The notes beneath the pieces were generated by a model that saw only the letters and a program-made list of their open reading frames with translations, was not told the DNA's origin and made no database searches. The position numbers and the translations under genes are program-made. Below are positions 1 to 5,792 of a stretch of DNA of 6,015 bases, piece by piece. Source of the stretch: Gammaproteobacteria bacterium. GTDB lineage: Bacteria; Pseudomonadota; Gammaproteobacteria; GCA-001735895. Position 1 is the first letter of the stretch; each line of letters opens with the position of its first letter. The stretch spans positions 1-6,015 of the forward strand of contig QIJI01000216.1 of the NCBI GenBank assembly GCA_003231795.1. The letters run 5' to 3'.

Positions 1-114
1 GAAGAGTGCGCTGGCATAGGCGACACTATGTCAAGCGCTCTGACCGAGCTAAAGTCATGTTGGATACGGCATAGCGCTGTCGCAGTAGAAGGCTGGTGAG
101 AAATGCGGGCTAGT
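1..114. other. Unassigned left edge, possible 3' end of an upstream gene
   Basis: No gene can be named here. On the + strand, one frame is open from base 1 to a TGA at 97-99 and another from base 3 to a TAG at 72-74. Either could be the tail of a gene starting outside the window, and both are short enough to be chance. Neither tail contains a motif I recognise. The minus strand offers only very short open stretches. The inverted repeat that follows at 115-136 would fit the end of a transcription unit, but it does not decide which frame, if any, is coding. Confidence 0.25.
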
Positions 115-136
115 GATTCCGGAAAAAACCGGAATC
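115..136 (+). repeat. Perfect 8-bp inverted repeat with A6 loop (terminator or operator)
   Basis: GATTCCGG at 115-122 is an exact reverse complement of CCGGAATC at 129-136, separated by six A residues. It could be a terminator of an upstream transcript, but what follows is TCTCTTCCT rather than a real T-run, so it would be weak. It also sits immediately upstream of the TATAAT at 143-148, covering the place where a -35 box and spacer would be. That is where a regulator of the diguanylate cyclase gene could bind. The repeat is seen directly; both roles are inference. Confidence 0.6.
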
Positions 137-142
137 TCTTCC

Positions 143-148
143 TATAAT
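143..148 (+). promoter_or_regulatory. Candidate -10 box of the diguanylate cyclase gene
   Basis: TATAAT matches the sigma-70 -10 consensus exactly and would place a transcription start near 155, about 17 nt before the ATG at 172. No good -35 hexamer lies 16-19 bp upstream, because that position is occupied by the inverted repeat at 115-136. There is also no TG extension. If the promoter is real, it probably needs an activator or is weak. Confidence 0.45.
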
Positions 149-171
149 GATTGCAGTAAACATTTTCACAA

Positions 172-1212
172 ATGGCGATCATGATAGAAATTTCGAACTC
201 TGACCCGCAGGACTGGAAAGAAAGACTCAGAAACTGGAGTACAACACCCGGATTTCGCGCAAAACATGAGATCCAGTCGATCACCAGGTTAACCCCTTAT
301 GCGATCGGGATTATGTTGCTTTTATCCGGCGTCCAATGGTTTTCGGGCAAATACGCGGTAGCAATTCTGTTGGTATTGTTATCCATTATCGTGTGGTTGC
401 TGGTGCAACAGATAATTCGCTCCGGAATTGCGCGCCCCTTTGTTTTTATTACGTTGATTTGCGGTGCCGCGATACTGGTTTTCGATGCCTGGCAATTTGA
501 ACCGATTCGCCCGCTAATAATTTCTCCGGTGTTTCCGGTGCTGGCCTATTTCTATCTTGGAAACAAGGTTGGCAACTGGTTTTCGATCCTGCTAGGCATC
601 ATCCTGCTCGGTCTGATGTTTCGGCCCGGAACCGATATCAACATCTACTACGCAATCAATATTGGTGTCTGCTACAGTTTTACCGCGCTCATTTCGTTTC
701 AATTTGAAGCCATGCGGATTAACACCGAAGACTCGCTGGAACAATTGTCCAACACCGATGTTCTCACCGGCGCTCACAATCGGCGGGTACTCGACAAGGT
801 AATGAATCGCGAAATTAATCGCGCCAATCGGGAGTTTCTACCGCTCAGTGTGATCATGATGGATGTCGATGAATTCAAGCCGATTAACGATGAATTTGGA
901 CACAACGTCGGTGATCACGTACTCAAACAGCTTTGTCGCCTGGTACGGGAAAACATCCGCACTACGGACTACATGATTCGCTTTGGTGGTGATGAATTTG
1001 TCATTGTGACACCAACCACCGATATTCGTCATGCGGAAATGGTAGTCGAAAAGATCAAACAGGCAATCAGTACCTTCGACTTTGGCATCAACCGTGAATT
1101 GGTATCCAGCATCGGAATTGCCGAATACGAAACGCCCGATACGATTGACAGTCTGCTGAGTCGCGCCGACAAGGCGCTTTACCAGGCCAAGGCCAGAAAC
1201 AAGTCCTCTTAG
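172..1212 (+). CDS. Membrane-bound diguanylate cyclase (GGDEF domain)
   Basis: This 346-aa protein should make cyclic di-GMP from two GTP at the inner membrane. After a polar N-terminus of about 40 residues come about six hydrophobic segments (roughly 41-59, 61-82, 90-107, 113-130, 135-150, 157-178). A short linker leads into a GGDEF domain at about 186-344. The active-site loop RFGGDEF is intact (GGDEF at 272-276), as is the product-inhibition I-site RTTD at 263-266, five residues earlier. The TDVLTGAHNRR stretch at 195-205 matches the conserved start of the domain. No EAL domain is present, so a synthase rather than a hydrolase is expected. The six-helix N-terminus presumably senses a signal, but I cannot assign it to a named MASE-type module. 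No Shine-Dalgarno sequence precedes the ATG at 172 or the in-frame ATG at 181, so the exact start is uncertain. The gene appears monocistronic, with its own -10 box upstream. Confidence 0.93.
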   Translation: MAIMIEISNSDPQDWKERLRNWSTTPGFRAKHEIQSITRLTPYAIGIMLLLSGVQWFSGKYAVAILLVLLSIIVWLLVQQIIRSGIARPFVFITLICGAAILVFDAWQFEPIRPLIISPVFPVLAYFYLGNKVGNWFSILLGIILLGLMFRPGTDINIYYAINIGVCYSFTALISFQFEAMRINTEDSLEQLSNTDVLTGAHNRRVLDKVMNREINRANREFLPLSVIMMDVDEFKPINDEFGHNVGDHVLKQLCRLVRENIRTTDYMIRFGGDEFVIVTPTTDIRHAEMVVEKIKQAISTFDFGINRELVSSIGIAEYETPDTIDSLLSRADKALYQAKARNKSS

Positions 1213-1304
1213 AAATTAGTACTCGGAACTCAAGGTAATTCAGTAAAAATTCCGCTACGCCGTTCGTCGGTTGATTATCCCCAGGCAGTCAGTGATGTCG
1301 TATT

Positions 1305-1727
1305 ATGGAGCGCATGGCAGATAAAGTACTCAGTGGGCACTGCTATTGCGGTGCAGTAAAATTCGAAGCCCACGGCGATTCAGAGTGGGTCGGGCACTGC
1401 CATTGCGAGTCCTGCCGACGTTATAGTGGTTCAGCGATGACGACCTTTGCCGGGTTCAAACGGGAACAGGTCGTTTATACCGGGACAATGCCAAACCGAT
1501 ACTCTTCCGGTGACGGGGTTACGCGCAGCTTCTGCGGTCAATGCGGCTCATCAGTCGCCTACGAAAACGCCGGTGAGGCTGACTCAATTCATTTGCATCT
1601 GGGATTATTCGACGATCTCGAACAACTGGTGCCGCAGGATCACAGTTTTCTGTCAGAAAAGGCCAGTTGGCTGCACGCCGATGAACATTTACCCGAATCG
1701 AAATGGAGCTTTCCGGCACAGGACTAG
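1305..1727 (+). CDS. GFA / CENP-V family zinc protein
   Basis: This 140-aa protein has the cysteine pattern of the glutathione-dependent formaldehyde-activating (GFA, formerly DUF636) family. It shows CxC at 13-15 in GHCYCGAV, CxCxxC at 32-37 in GHCHCESCRRYSG, and CxxC at 77-80 in SFCGQCGS. These residues bind two zinc ions in known members. The TWL-like C-terminal stretch (ASWLHADEHLP, 120-130) is also typical. It covers the whole domain, so it is complete. Founding members were proposed to join formaldehyde to glutathione, but most members have no proven activity, so the substrate is unknown. The start is uncertain: ATG 1305 has no clear ribosome binding site, while ATG 1314 (Met4) has GGAG at 1307-1310, only 3 nt away. 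Both keep the domain. The gene converges on the deacylase gene and shares a CTAG with it at 1724-1727. Confidence 0.9.
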   Translation: MERMADKVLSGHCYCGAVKFEAHGDSEWVGHCHCESCRRYSGSAMTTFAGFKREQVVYTGTMPNRYSSGDGVTRSFCGQCGSSVAYENAGEADSIHLHLGLFDDLEQLVPQDHSFLSEKASWLHADEHLPESKWSFPAQD

Positions 1728-2863
1728 TCGCTCAGCAGACTCCCGATTCGCGATTCAAGAATTTCGTTACCGACAATTTTGCAAACATTGGCATTACGCC
1801 ACACATACTTGGTAACGACTCGCGATAAAACAAACCCATCGGTCCCAGCTAACAGTGGAACCCGATCCAGGAATGCACCCTCTCCGTCCAGTTGCAACAC
1901 TTCCGCTATCAAATCACCCTTCGCAACCCGGTCACCGAGACCGACTTTATAAACCAGCAATCCAGACATTGGTGCCCGCAAATATTCAGTGGCACGCAAA
2001 TCGGTAGCCGCTGCAGCCTGTCCTTTGAGACCGCAGGATTTGCCGGAGATTAATCCTTCGGCCTGAAAATAACCGAATAGCTGTTCGGCATCGGCACGAT
2101 TCAGATCATCGAACGTATCCATTCGACCCCGATATTCAAGCGTGCAGGAAATCACGGGTAGCGTTACGGGTCGTTCAGGGTGACACCGTGCGAGCTGCAA
2201 CCACAGCGCAGGCCAGACTTCATCAAAAGACCCACCCCCACTTTCTTCTACCAGTAAAGTGGCTGCAGCACCGGTCCAGTGCGCTAACTGCTGAATGTTT
2301 TCCTGTTGCTGGGGTACACTGAAAATATGCAGTAATGAATCGTCATCGCAATGCACGTCAAACACGTAGTCGGCATCGCAGGCTTCGGTATACAAGATCT
2401 GGCGCCATTGCTCCAGAGCGGTCAGCCGGGGTAACTTCGCAGCCCAGTCACGTAACGCATCGCGCACCAGTAAAATATTAGTCTCGGCACTGTCACCCAG
2501 TTTTTCGATCAACTCGGACGTGATTGCCGGGTAGAGGGAAGGCCAGTCGCGATTATGGTTAAGCCCGCTACTACGATTGTAACGACCCTGGTGCCGTCCA
2601 AACTCAATATCACCCATTCCCAGCGGATTCACCATCGGGAACAGGACGAAGCGGGCATCGAGTTCGCCAGCCTTGTCGGCATTGCGTAACAGTTTCAGTA
2701 AATGATGCAATACCAGAATACCGGGCTGTTCATCCGCATGGATTGCGGCTTGAAGATAAACTTTTTTGTCGGCCTGTTCGGGGCCAATTTGGTAATAATT
2801 CAGTTCGGTACTACGACCCGGATTATCGCCGATCAGAGTTTTACTGATTTTTTCGAAACTCAT
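1724..2863 (-). CDS. M14-type zinc deacylase (succinylglutamate desuccinylase/aspartoacylase family)
   Basis: This 379-aa protein resembles the predicted deacylases of COG3608, which hydrolyse an N-acyl amide with one zinc ion, probably in the cytoplasm since no signal peptide is seen. Likely zinc ligands are His42 and Glu45 in AAIHADEQPG and His171 in VFDVHCDD. GLNHNRDWP (100-108) matches the substrate-binding NxNRxF-type loop, and Glu243 in CTLEYRG fits the catalytic glutamate. From about 294 the C-terminus (APMSGLLVYKVGLGDRVAKGD, then GFVLSRVVTKYVW) looks like a biotinyl/lipoyl-type beta barrel without a lysine attachment motif. Such a barrel is known in this family. The reading frame is open to 2947, but I chose ATG 2863. 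It overlaps the stop codon of the dehydrogenase-like gene as ATGA, the 28 upstream residues are Arg/Cys-rich and unlike the family, and the domain starts right after it. Substrate unknown; AstE, aspartoacylase and DoeB are known relatives. Confidence 0.9.
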   Translation of the reverse strand: MSFEKISKTLIGDNPGRSTELNYYQIGPEQADKKVYLQAAIHADEQPGILVLHHLLKLLRNADKAGELDARFVLFPMVNPLGMGDIEFGRHQGRYNRSSGLNHNRDWPSLYPAITSELIEKLGDSAETNILLVRDALRDWAAKLPRLTALEQWRQILYTEACDADYVFDVHCDDDSLLHIFSVPQQQENIQQLAHWTGAAATLLVEESGGGSFDEVWPALWLQLARCHPERPVTLPVISCTLEYRGRMDTFDDLNRADAEQLFGYFQAEGLISGKSCGLKGQAAAATDLRATEYLRAPMSGLLVYKVGLGDRVAKGDLIAEVLQLDGEGAFLDRVPLLAGTDGFVLSRVVTKYVWRNANVCKIVGNEILESRIGSLLSD

Positions 2864-3555
2864 ATGGCAATCGCACCGCCGTCGACATCGACGATTGTGC
2901 CGGTAGTAAATTCGTTTTCGAGTAGGAAAATTGCCGCCAGCGCACATTCTTTGGATGTTCCCGCTCGCGGGATCAAGTGATTTGCGCTGCCCCCCTGGTA
3001 ATATTCCCTGCGGGCTTCGCCTTCCAGCTTTGACATAGGCGTATCGATCAACCCAGGGCAGACCCCGTTAATACGAACTGGAGAAATTTCATTGGCTACC
3101 AGTTGAATAAACGCTTCGACTGAGCCACCGACACTGCCGATGGCCAGCGCTCCAGAGCGGTATTTGCGCGCCGGATAGCCGCTGAACAGGACCACGGCGC
3201 CATTTTGCGCCATTTGCGGAACCCCGAGACGCACGCTGTTAACGTATCCCCACAATTTAGCAAACGAATTCTGAAAGCCATCGAGATCCATTTCCAGGAA
3301 AGGTCCGATGGCACGCGTACCTCCGGTTGCGGCATTGACCAGATAATCAAAACCCTGATGTTTTTCGAACAACATCAACAAGGCTTCGCGATCGAGCACG
3401 TCAATCTGTACTGTTTCAATATCGTCGAGTTCGCATTCGCTACGGCTACCGGCTATCACCTCAGCGCCGCCATCGCGCAACATTACTGCGGTGGCAAGTC
3501 CGATACCCGAAGTACCACCCAGTACAATTGCCTTTTTGCCGTTGAAATCGGCCAT
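2860..3555 (-). CDS. Short-chain dehydrogenase/reductase-like protein lacking the YxxxK motif
   Basis: This 231-aa protein has the classical SDR fold. The dinucleotide-binding GGTSGIG lies at 13-19, an acidic residue in QIDVLD at 52, a NAAT variant of the NNAG motif at 74-77, and RINGVCPGLIDTPM at 161-174. The C-terminal GTIVDVDGGAIAI is typical of the family. Ser125 in LFSGY sits where the catalytic Ser belongs. Thirteen to fourteen residues on, the usual YxxxK is replaced by Ile139 and Gly143 in AIGSVGGSVEAF, and the usual Asn of the tetrad aligns with Lys100 in AKLWGY. The protein may therefore have lost dehydrogenase activity, use other residues, or only bind NAD(P). I recall similar YxxxK-less SDRs elsewhere, so this may be a recognised branch rather than decay. 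The reading frame is intact. The start has a good AAGGAG at 3562-3567, 6 nt upstream. Its stop overlaps the deacylase start by 4 nt, so the two are probably translationally coupled. Confidence 0.88.
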   Translation of the reverse strand: MADFNGKKAIVLGGTSGIGLATAVMLRDGGAEVIAGSRSECELDDIETVQIDVLDREALLMLFEKHQGFDYLVNAATGGTRAIGPFLEMDLDGFQNSFAKLWGYVNSVRLGVPQMAQNGAVVLFSGYPARKYRSGALAIGSVGGSVEAFIQLVANEISPVRINGVCPGLIDTPMSKLEGEARREYYQGGSANHLIPRAGTSKECALAAIFLLENEFTTGTIVDVDGGAIAI

Positions 3556-3561
3556 GAAAAT

Positions 3562-3567
3562 CTCCTT
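3562..3567 (-). promoter_or_regulatory. Ribosome binding site of the SDR-like gene
   Basis: Read on the minus strand this is AAGGAG, 6 nt before the ATG at 3555. It fixes the start of the SDR-like gene. It lies only 6 nt from the end of the repeat cluster at 3574-3642, so RNA structure formed by the repeat could reach it. Confidence 0.8.
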
Positions 3568-3573
3568 TTATTG

Positions 3574-3642
3574 CGGGGACAGTTTACCGTTTTCAGGGGG
3601 CAGTTTACCTATTTCGCTTGCGAAATAGGTAAACTGTCCCCG
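3574..3642. repeat. REP-like palindrome cluster with three copies of GGGGACAGTTTACC
   Basis: The motif GGGGACAGTTTACC occurs at 3575-3588, with one change (GGGGGCAG) at 3596-3609, and inverted at 3628-3641. The inner pair forms a 22-bp inverted repeat (3596-3617 with 3620-3641) with one G-T wobble and a 2-nt centre. The outer pair (3574-3588 with 3628-3642) is a perfect 15-bp match, so two hairpins compete for the same right arm. There is no T-run on either side in either direction, so it is not a standard terminator. It fills the gap between two same-strand genes. From memory, similar GGGGACAG-type palindromes are scattered in gammaproteobacterial genomes and go with REP-associated tyrosine transposases. 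No such gene is in this window. Confidence 0.85.
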
Positions 3643-3653
3643 TAAAATGCCCG

Positions 3654-4124
3654 TCAAATGATGCCTGCTTCAAGGCTCGCTGCCATCAACATGCCGAGTT
3701 CTTCACACTGATCTTCAAACTCGTCAAGATAATCACCGTGCAAAATTACCATCTCCTGCACCGGCTTCCATTTCAATCCGGTGGTAATTTTCCCGATCGC
3801 AATTTTAGTTCCAGTTCCGTCCAGCCCGGCGCGAATGTATGCAGCAAACGGCATCGCCTCGGTATGCTCGAGACAGGGGTAATAAATACGATCAAAGAAG
3901 TCTTTTAGCGCTCCACTCATATAACCGAAGTTTTCGGTGGTACCAAGAATAATCGCATCAGCCCACAGCACATCGTCCGGTACTGCCTGTAGTGGCGGTA
4001 TATGTTTCACTTCGACTGCTTCAATATCTTCATGCATCGCACCGCGCAAGGTCGCATCGACCAGTTTTTGTGTATTCGGCGATGGATTGTGCGCCACAAT
4101 TAATAAATGCTTTACCTCAGACAT
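3654..4124 (-). CDS. Flavodoxin-like FMN-binding protein / NAD(P)H-dependent FMN reductase family
   Basis: This 156-aa soluble protein has the flavodoxin fold and probably carries FMN for electron transfer or quinone/flavin reduction. The first strand and phosphate loop are LLIVAHNPSPNTQKL (7-21), where Ser15, Asn17 and Thr18 can hold the FMN phosphate. The second flavin loop is ILGTTENFGYMSGALKDFFDR (59-79), a close match to the family's GSPxYxGxxxxxLKxFxDR pattern. A third strand (GTGTKIAIGKI, about 103-113) and the C-terminal helix complete the short fold, so it looks full length. The start codon has no clear Shine-Dalgarno sequence. It is the first gene of the minus-strand group that continues into the SDR-like and deacylase genes, and its start is only 23 bp from that of glpD on the other strand. 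The substrate cannot be told from sequence. Confidence 0.87.
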   Translation of the reverse strand: MSEVKHLLIVAHNPSPNTQKLVDATLRGAMHEDIEAVEVKHIPPLQAVPDDVLWADAIILGTTENFGYMSGALKDFFDRIYYPCLEHTEAMPFAAYIRAGLDGTGTKIAIGKITTGLKWKPVQEMVILHGDYLDEFEDQCEELGMLMAASLEAGII

Positions 4125-4138
4125 GTAACGATCATAAT
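4111..4138 (+). promoter_or_regulatory. Candidate sigma-70 promoter of glpD
   Basis: TTTACC (4111-4116, 4 of 6 matches to TTGACA) and CATAAT (4133-4138, 5 of 6 to TATAAT) are separated by 16 bp. The -35 lies inside the divergent flavodoxin-like gene. Transcription would begin near 4145, leaving only about 3 nt before the glpD ATG at 4148. On the opposite strand, TATGAT (complement of 4131-4136, 5 of 6) overlaps the same bases and could be the -10 of the divergent gene, although no good -35 accompanies it. This is pattern matching only. Confidence 0.4.
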
Positions 4139-4147
4139 TGAAAATCC

Positions 4148-5752
4148 ATGAAATTACGAAACCAGAATATCTCCATTCTCGAGAACGAAATTCTCGATGT
4201 ATTAATCGTCGGTAGCGGCATCAACGGCGCGGTCTCCGCTGCCGCACTTACTGCCCATGGAGCAAAAGTAGGTCTAGTCGACGCTCGTGATTTTGCTGGA
4301 TTTACCAGTCAGCATTCGTCCAACCTGGTTTGGGGTGGAATCAAATACATGGAAGGCTACGAATTCGGCCTGGTAGCGGGACTGTGCCGGTCTCGAAATG
4401 AACTACTCGATAGCTTTCCGTCGACCGTCAAGGAAATTCGTTTTCTGATGACGGTAAACAAATTGTTCCGTTTTCATCCGATAGTAATACTCGCCAGCAC
4501 CTGGCTTTACTGGTTACTCGGCCGAGGTCGCACTCGTATCCCGCATTATCTATCGACTCGCAAAATCAGGCAAACCGAACCATTGATCGATACTCACAAA
4601 AGCAGCGGTGGAATTGAGTATTCAGATGCTTTCCTGCATGACAACGATGCTCGCTTCGTCTTCAATTTTGTACGTAGCGCAATGGATCGTGGTTGTGCTG
4701 CCGCGAATTACGTAAAGTCACAGTCCGCTTCGCGTGACTCCGACGGGCTGTGGCAGATCGAAGCCGAAGACCAGGAAAACGGTCGTCGGTTCACAATTCG
4801 TACCCGGGTCCTGATCAATGCGGCGGGCGCTTTTGTCGATCAGCACAATGCGCTCGCCGGGATTGAGACTGAATATAATCATCGCCTGTCGAAAGGTATT
4901 CATTTAATTGTCCCGAAAATATCTGGGAGTCATCGGGTACTGGCATTCTTTGCCGATGACGAGCGGCTTTTTTTCGCAATCCCGATGGCCAATCGTACCT
5001 GTATCGGCACCACCGACACACAGGTAACCGACCCGATTACCCAGGTCGATGACTCCGATCGGGAATTTGTTTTGTCAAACATTAACGCCCGTCTCAATCT
5101 TGCGCAGCCACTGCAAGCGTCCGACATCATAGCCGAACGCTGCGGGGTGCGACCGCTAGCAGTGAAGAAAGGGACTACGGAGAATTCTGATGTAATGCAA
5201 TTGTCACGCAAACATGTTGTCGAAACTTCACCCGAGCAAAAACACATCAGCATCTTTGGCGGCAAACTTACCGATTGTCTGAATGTGGGTGACGAAGTCT
5301 GTAAGCGTGTATCCGAACTCGGCATCGATCTGACAAAACCCGATGGTAAATGGTATGGCGAGCCCAATGCTGCGACCCGCATACGTTATTTCGAGCATGC
5401 ACTTAAACTCGGCATAGATAAGATGGTCGCGAGCGATACCGACGAAGCGCTTAGCGATCGTCTGTGGCGTCGTTACGGCGAAAATGCTCTGGCGATGCTG
5501 GACCAGATTGAACAGGATTCTTCGCTGGCCGAACCATTAGTTGAAAACACGGGTATCCGGCGTTGCGAAATCGACTACCTGGCGCAATCGGAAATGATCA
5601 TCAAACTGGAGGACTTTTTACGCCGACGCTCAAAAGTCGAGTTACTCCTGTCACGTAAAAGTTTGTATCAGTCAGCGGGGTTGTTTGAAATCTGTGAGCA
5701 ATTGTTTGGCGACCGAGCCAGCGAAAAATTTGACGAGTATTTCCAGGATTAG
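4148..5752 (+). CDS. glpD: Aerobic glycerol-3-phosphate dehydrogenase (FAD-dependent), divergent type
   Basis: This 534-aa protein should oxidise sn-glycerol 3-phosphate to dihydroxyacetone phosphate and pass electrons to the quinone pool at the inner membrane. The FAD-binding GSGING is at 22-27 with Asp45 ending the second strand. TSQHSSNLVWGGIKYMEGYEF (53-73) matches the TSSASSKLIHGGLRYLEHYEF region of E. coli GlpD. EYSDAFLHDNDAR, IGTTDTQV, CGVRPL (332-337) and FGGKLTD (370-376) follow in the right order. The C-terminal DAO_C-like domain runs from about 400 to the end. A hydrophobic stretch at 109-125 may help membrane attachment. Odd points: the usual GGLRY Arg is Lys66, and the common GGKLTTYR reads GGKLTDCL, so Tyr and Arg are lost there. 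The start is the only possible one, since a stop lies in frame at 4139-4141 and no other Met precedes the FAD motif. There is no ribosome binding site. glpK follows after 40 bp. Confidence 0.88.
   Translation: MKLRNQNISILENEILDVLIVGSGINGAVSAAALTAHGAKVGLVDARDFAGFTSQHSSNLVWGGIKYMEGYEFGLVAGLCRSRNELLDSFPSTVKEIRFLMTVNKLFRFHPIVILASTWLYWLLGRGRTRIPHYLSTRKIRQTEPLIDTHKSSGGIEYSDAFLHDNDARFVFNFVRSAMDRGCAAANYVKSQSASRDSDGLWQIEAEDQENGRRFTIRTRVLINAAGAFVDQHNALAGIETEYNHRLSKGIHLIVPKISGSHRVLAFFADDERLFFAIPMANRTCIGTTDTQVTDPITQVDDSDREFVLSNINARLNLAQPLQASDIIAERCGVRPLAVKKGTTENSDVMQLSRKHVVETSPEQKHISIFGGKLTDCLNVGDEVCKRVSELGIDLTKPDGKWYGEPNAATRIRYFEHALKLGIDKMVASDTDEALSDRLWRRYGENALAMLDQIEQDSSLAEPLVENTGIRRCEIDYLAQSEMIIKLEDFLRRRSKVELLLSRKSLYQSAGLFEICEQLFGDRASEKFDEYFQD
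4175..4197 (+). repeat. Three TTCTCGA-type half-sites at the start of glpD
   Basis: ATTCTCGA occurs at 4175-4182 and again at 4190-4197. TCGAGAA (4179-4185) pairs with TTCTCGA (4191-4197) as a 7-bp inverted repeat with a 5-nt spacer, and TTCTCGAGAA at 4176-4185 is itself a perfect palindrome. It lies 27-50 nt inside glpD and encodes ILENEILD, so the repeat could simply follow from repeated codons. It could also be an operator or a hairpin near the start codon. Confidence 0.4.
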
Positions 5753-5778
5753 TGTCTACCCGCGATCAAATAGAAATT

Positions 5779-5785
5779 AAGGGGA
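5779..5785 (+). promoter_or_regulatory. Ribosome binding site of glpK
   Basis: AAGGGGA lies 7 nt before the ATG at 5793 and is the best start signal on the right side of the window. It contrasts with glpD, which has none. No promoter or terminator is visible in the 40 bp between the two genes, which fits one transcript. Confidence 0.7.
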
Positions 5786-5792
5786 TTTTCAA

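Noticed and set aside
24..54. tRNA-like D-arm on the minus strand (GCTCGGTCAGAGC)
   Set aside because: The loop is too short, and no matching anticodon stem, T-arm or acceptor stem can be drawn.
1447..1815. Second + strand reading frame overlapping the GFA gene (122 codons)
   Set aside because: It has no family motifs and lies across the GFA gene and the deacylase end in other frames, both of which are clearly coding.
2864..2947. Upstream extension of the deacylase frame to an ATG at 2947 (28 extra residues)
   Set aside because: The extra residues are Arg/Cys-rich and unlike the family, they lie fully inside the SDR-like gene, and the ATG at 2863 overlaps that gene's stop as ATGA.
3163..3177. 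YPARK in the SDR-like protein (127-131) as the catalytic YxxxK
   Set aside because: It fits the letter pattern but follows the catalytic Ser position by only two residues instead of about 12-14, while the proper column aligns well and holds Ile and Gly.
3596..3641. Rho-independent terminator after the flavodoxin-like gene
   Set aside because: The hairpin is strong, but there is no T-run after it on either strand, and its repeated motif fits a REP-like element better.
4125..4147. GlpR-type operator between the divergent genes
   Set aside because: Nothing resembles the E. coli TGTTCG/CGAACA half-sites, and the gap is too short for a full operator pair.
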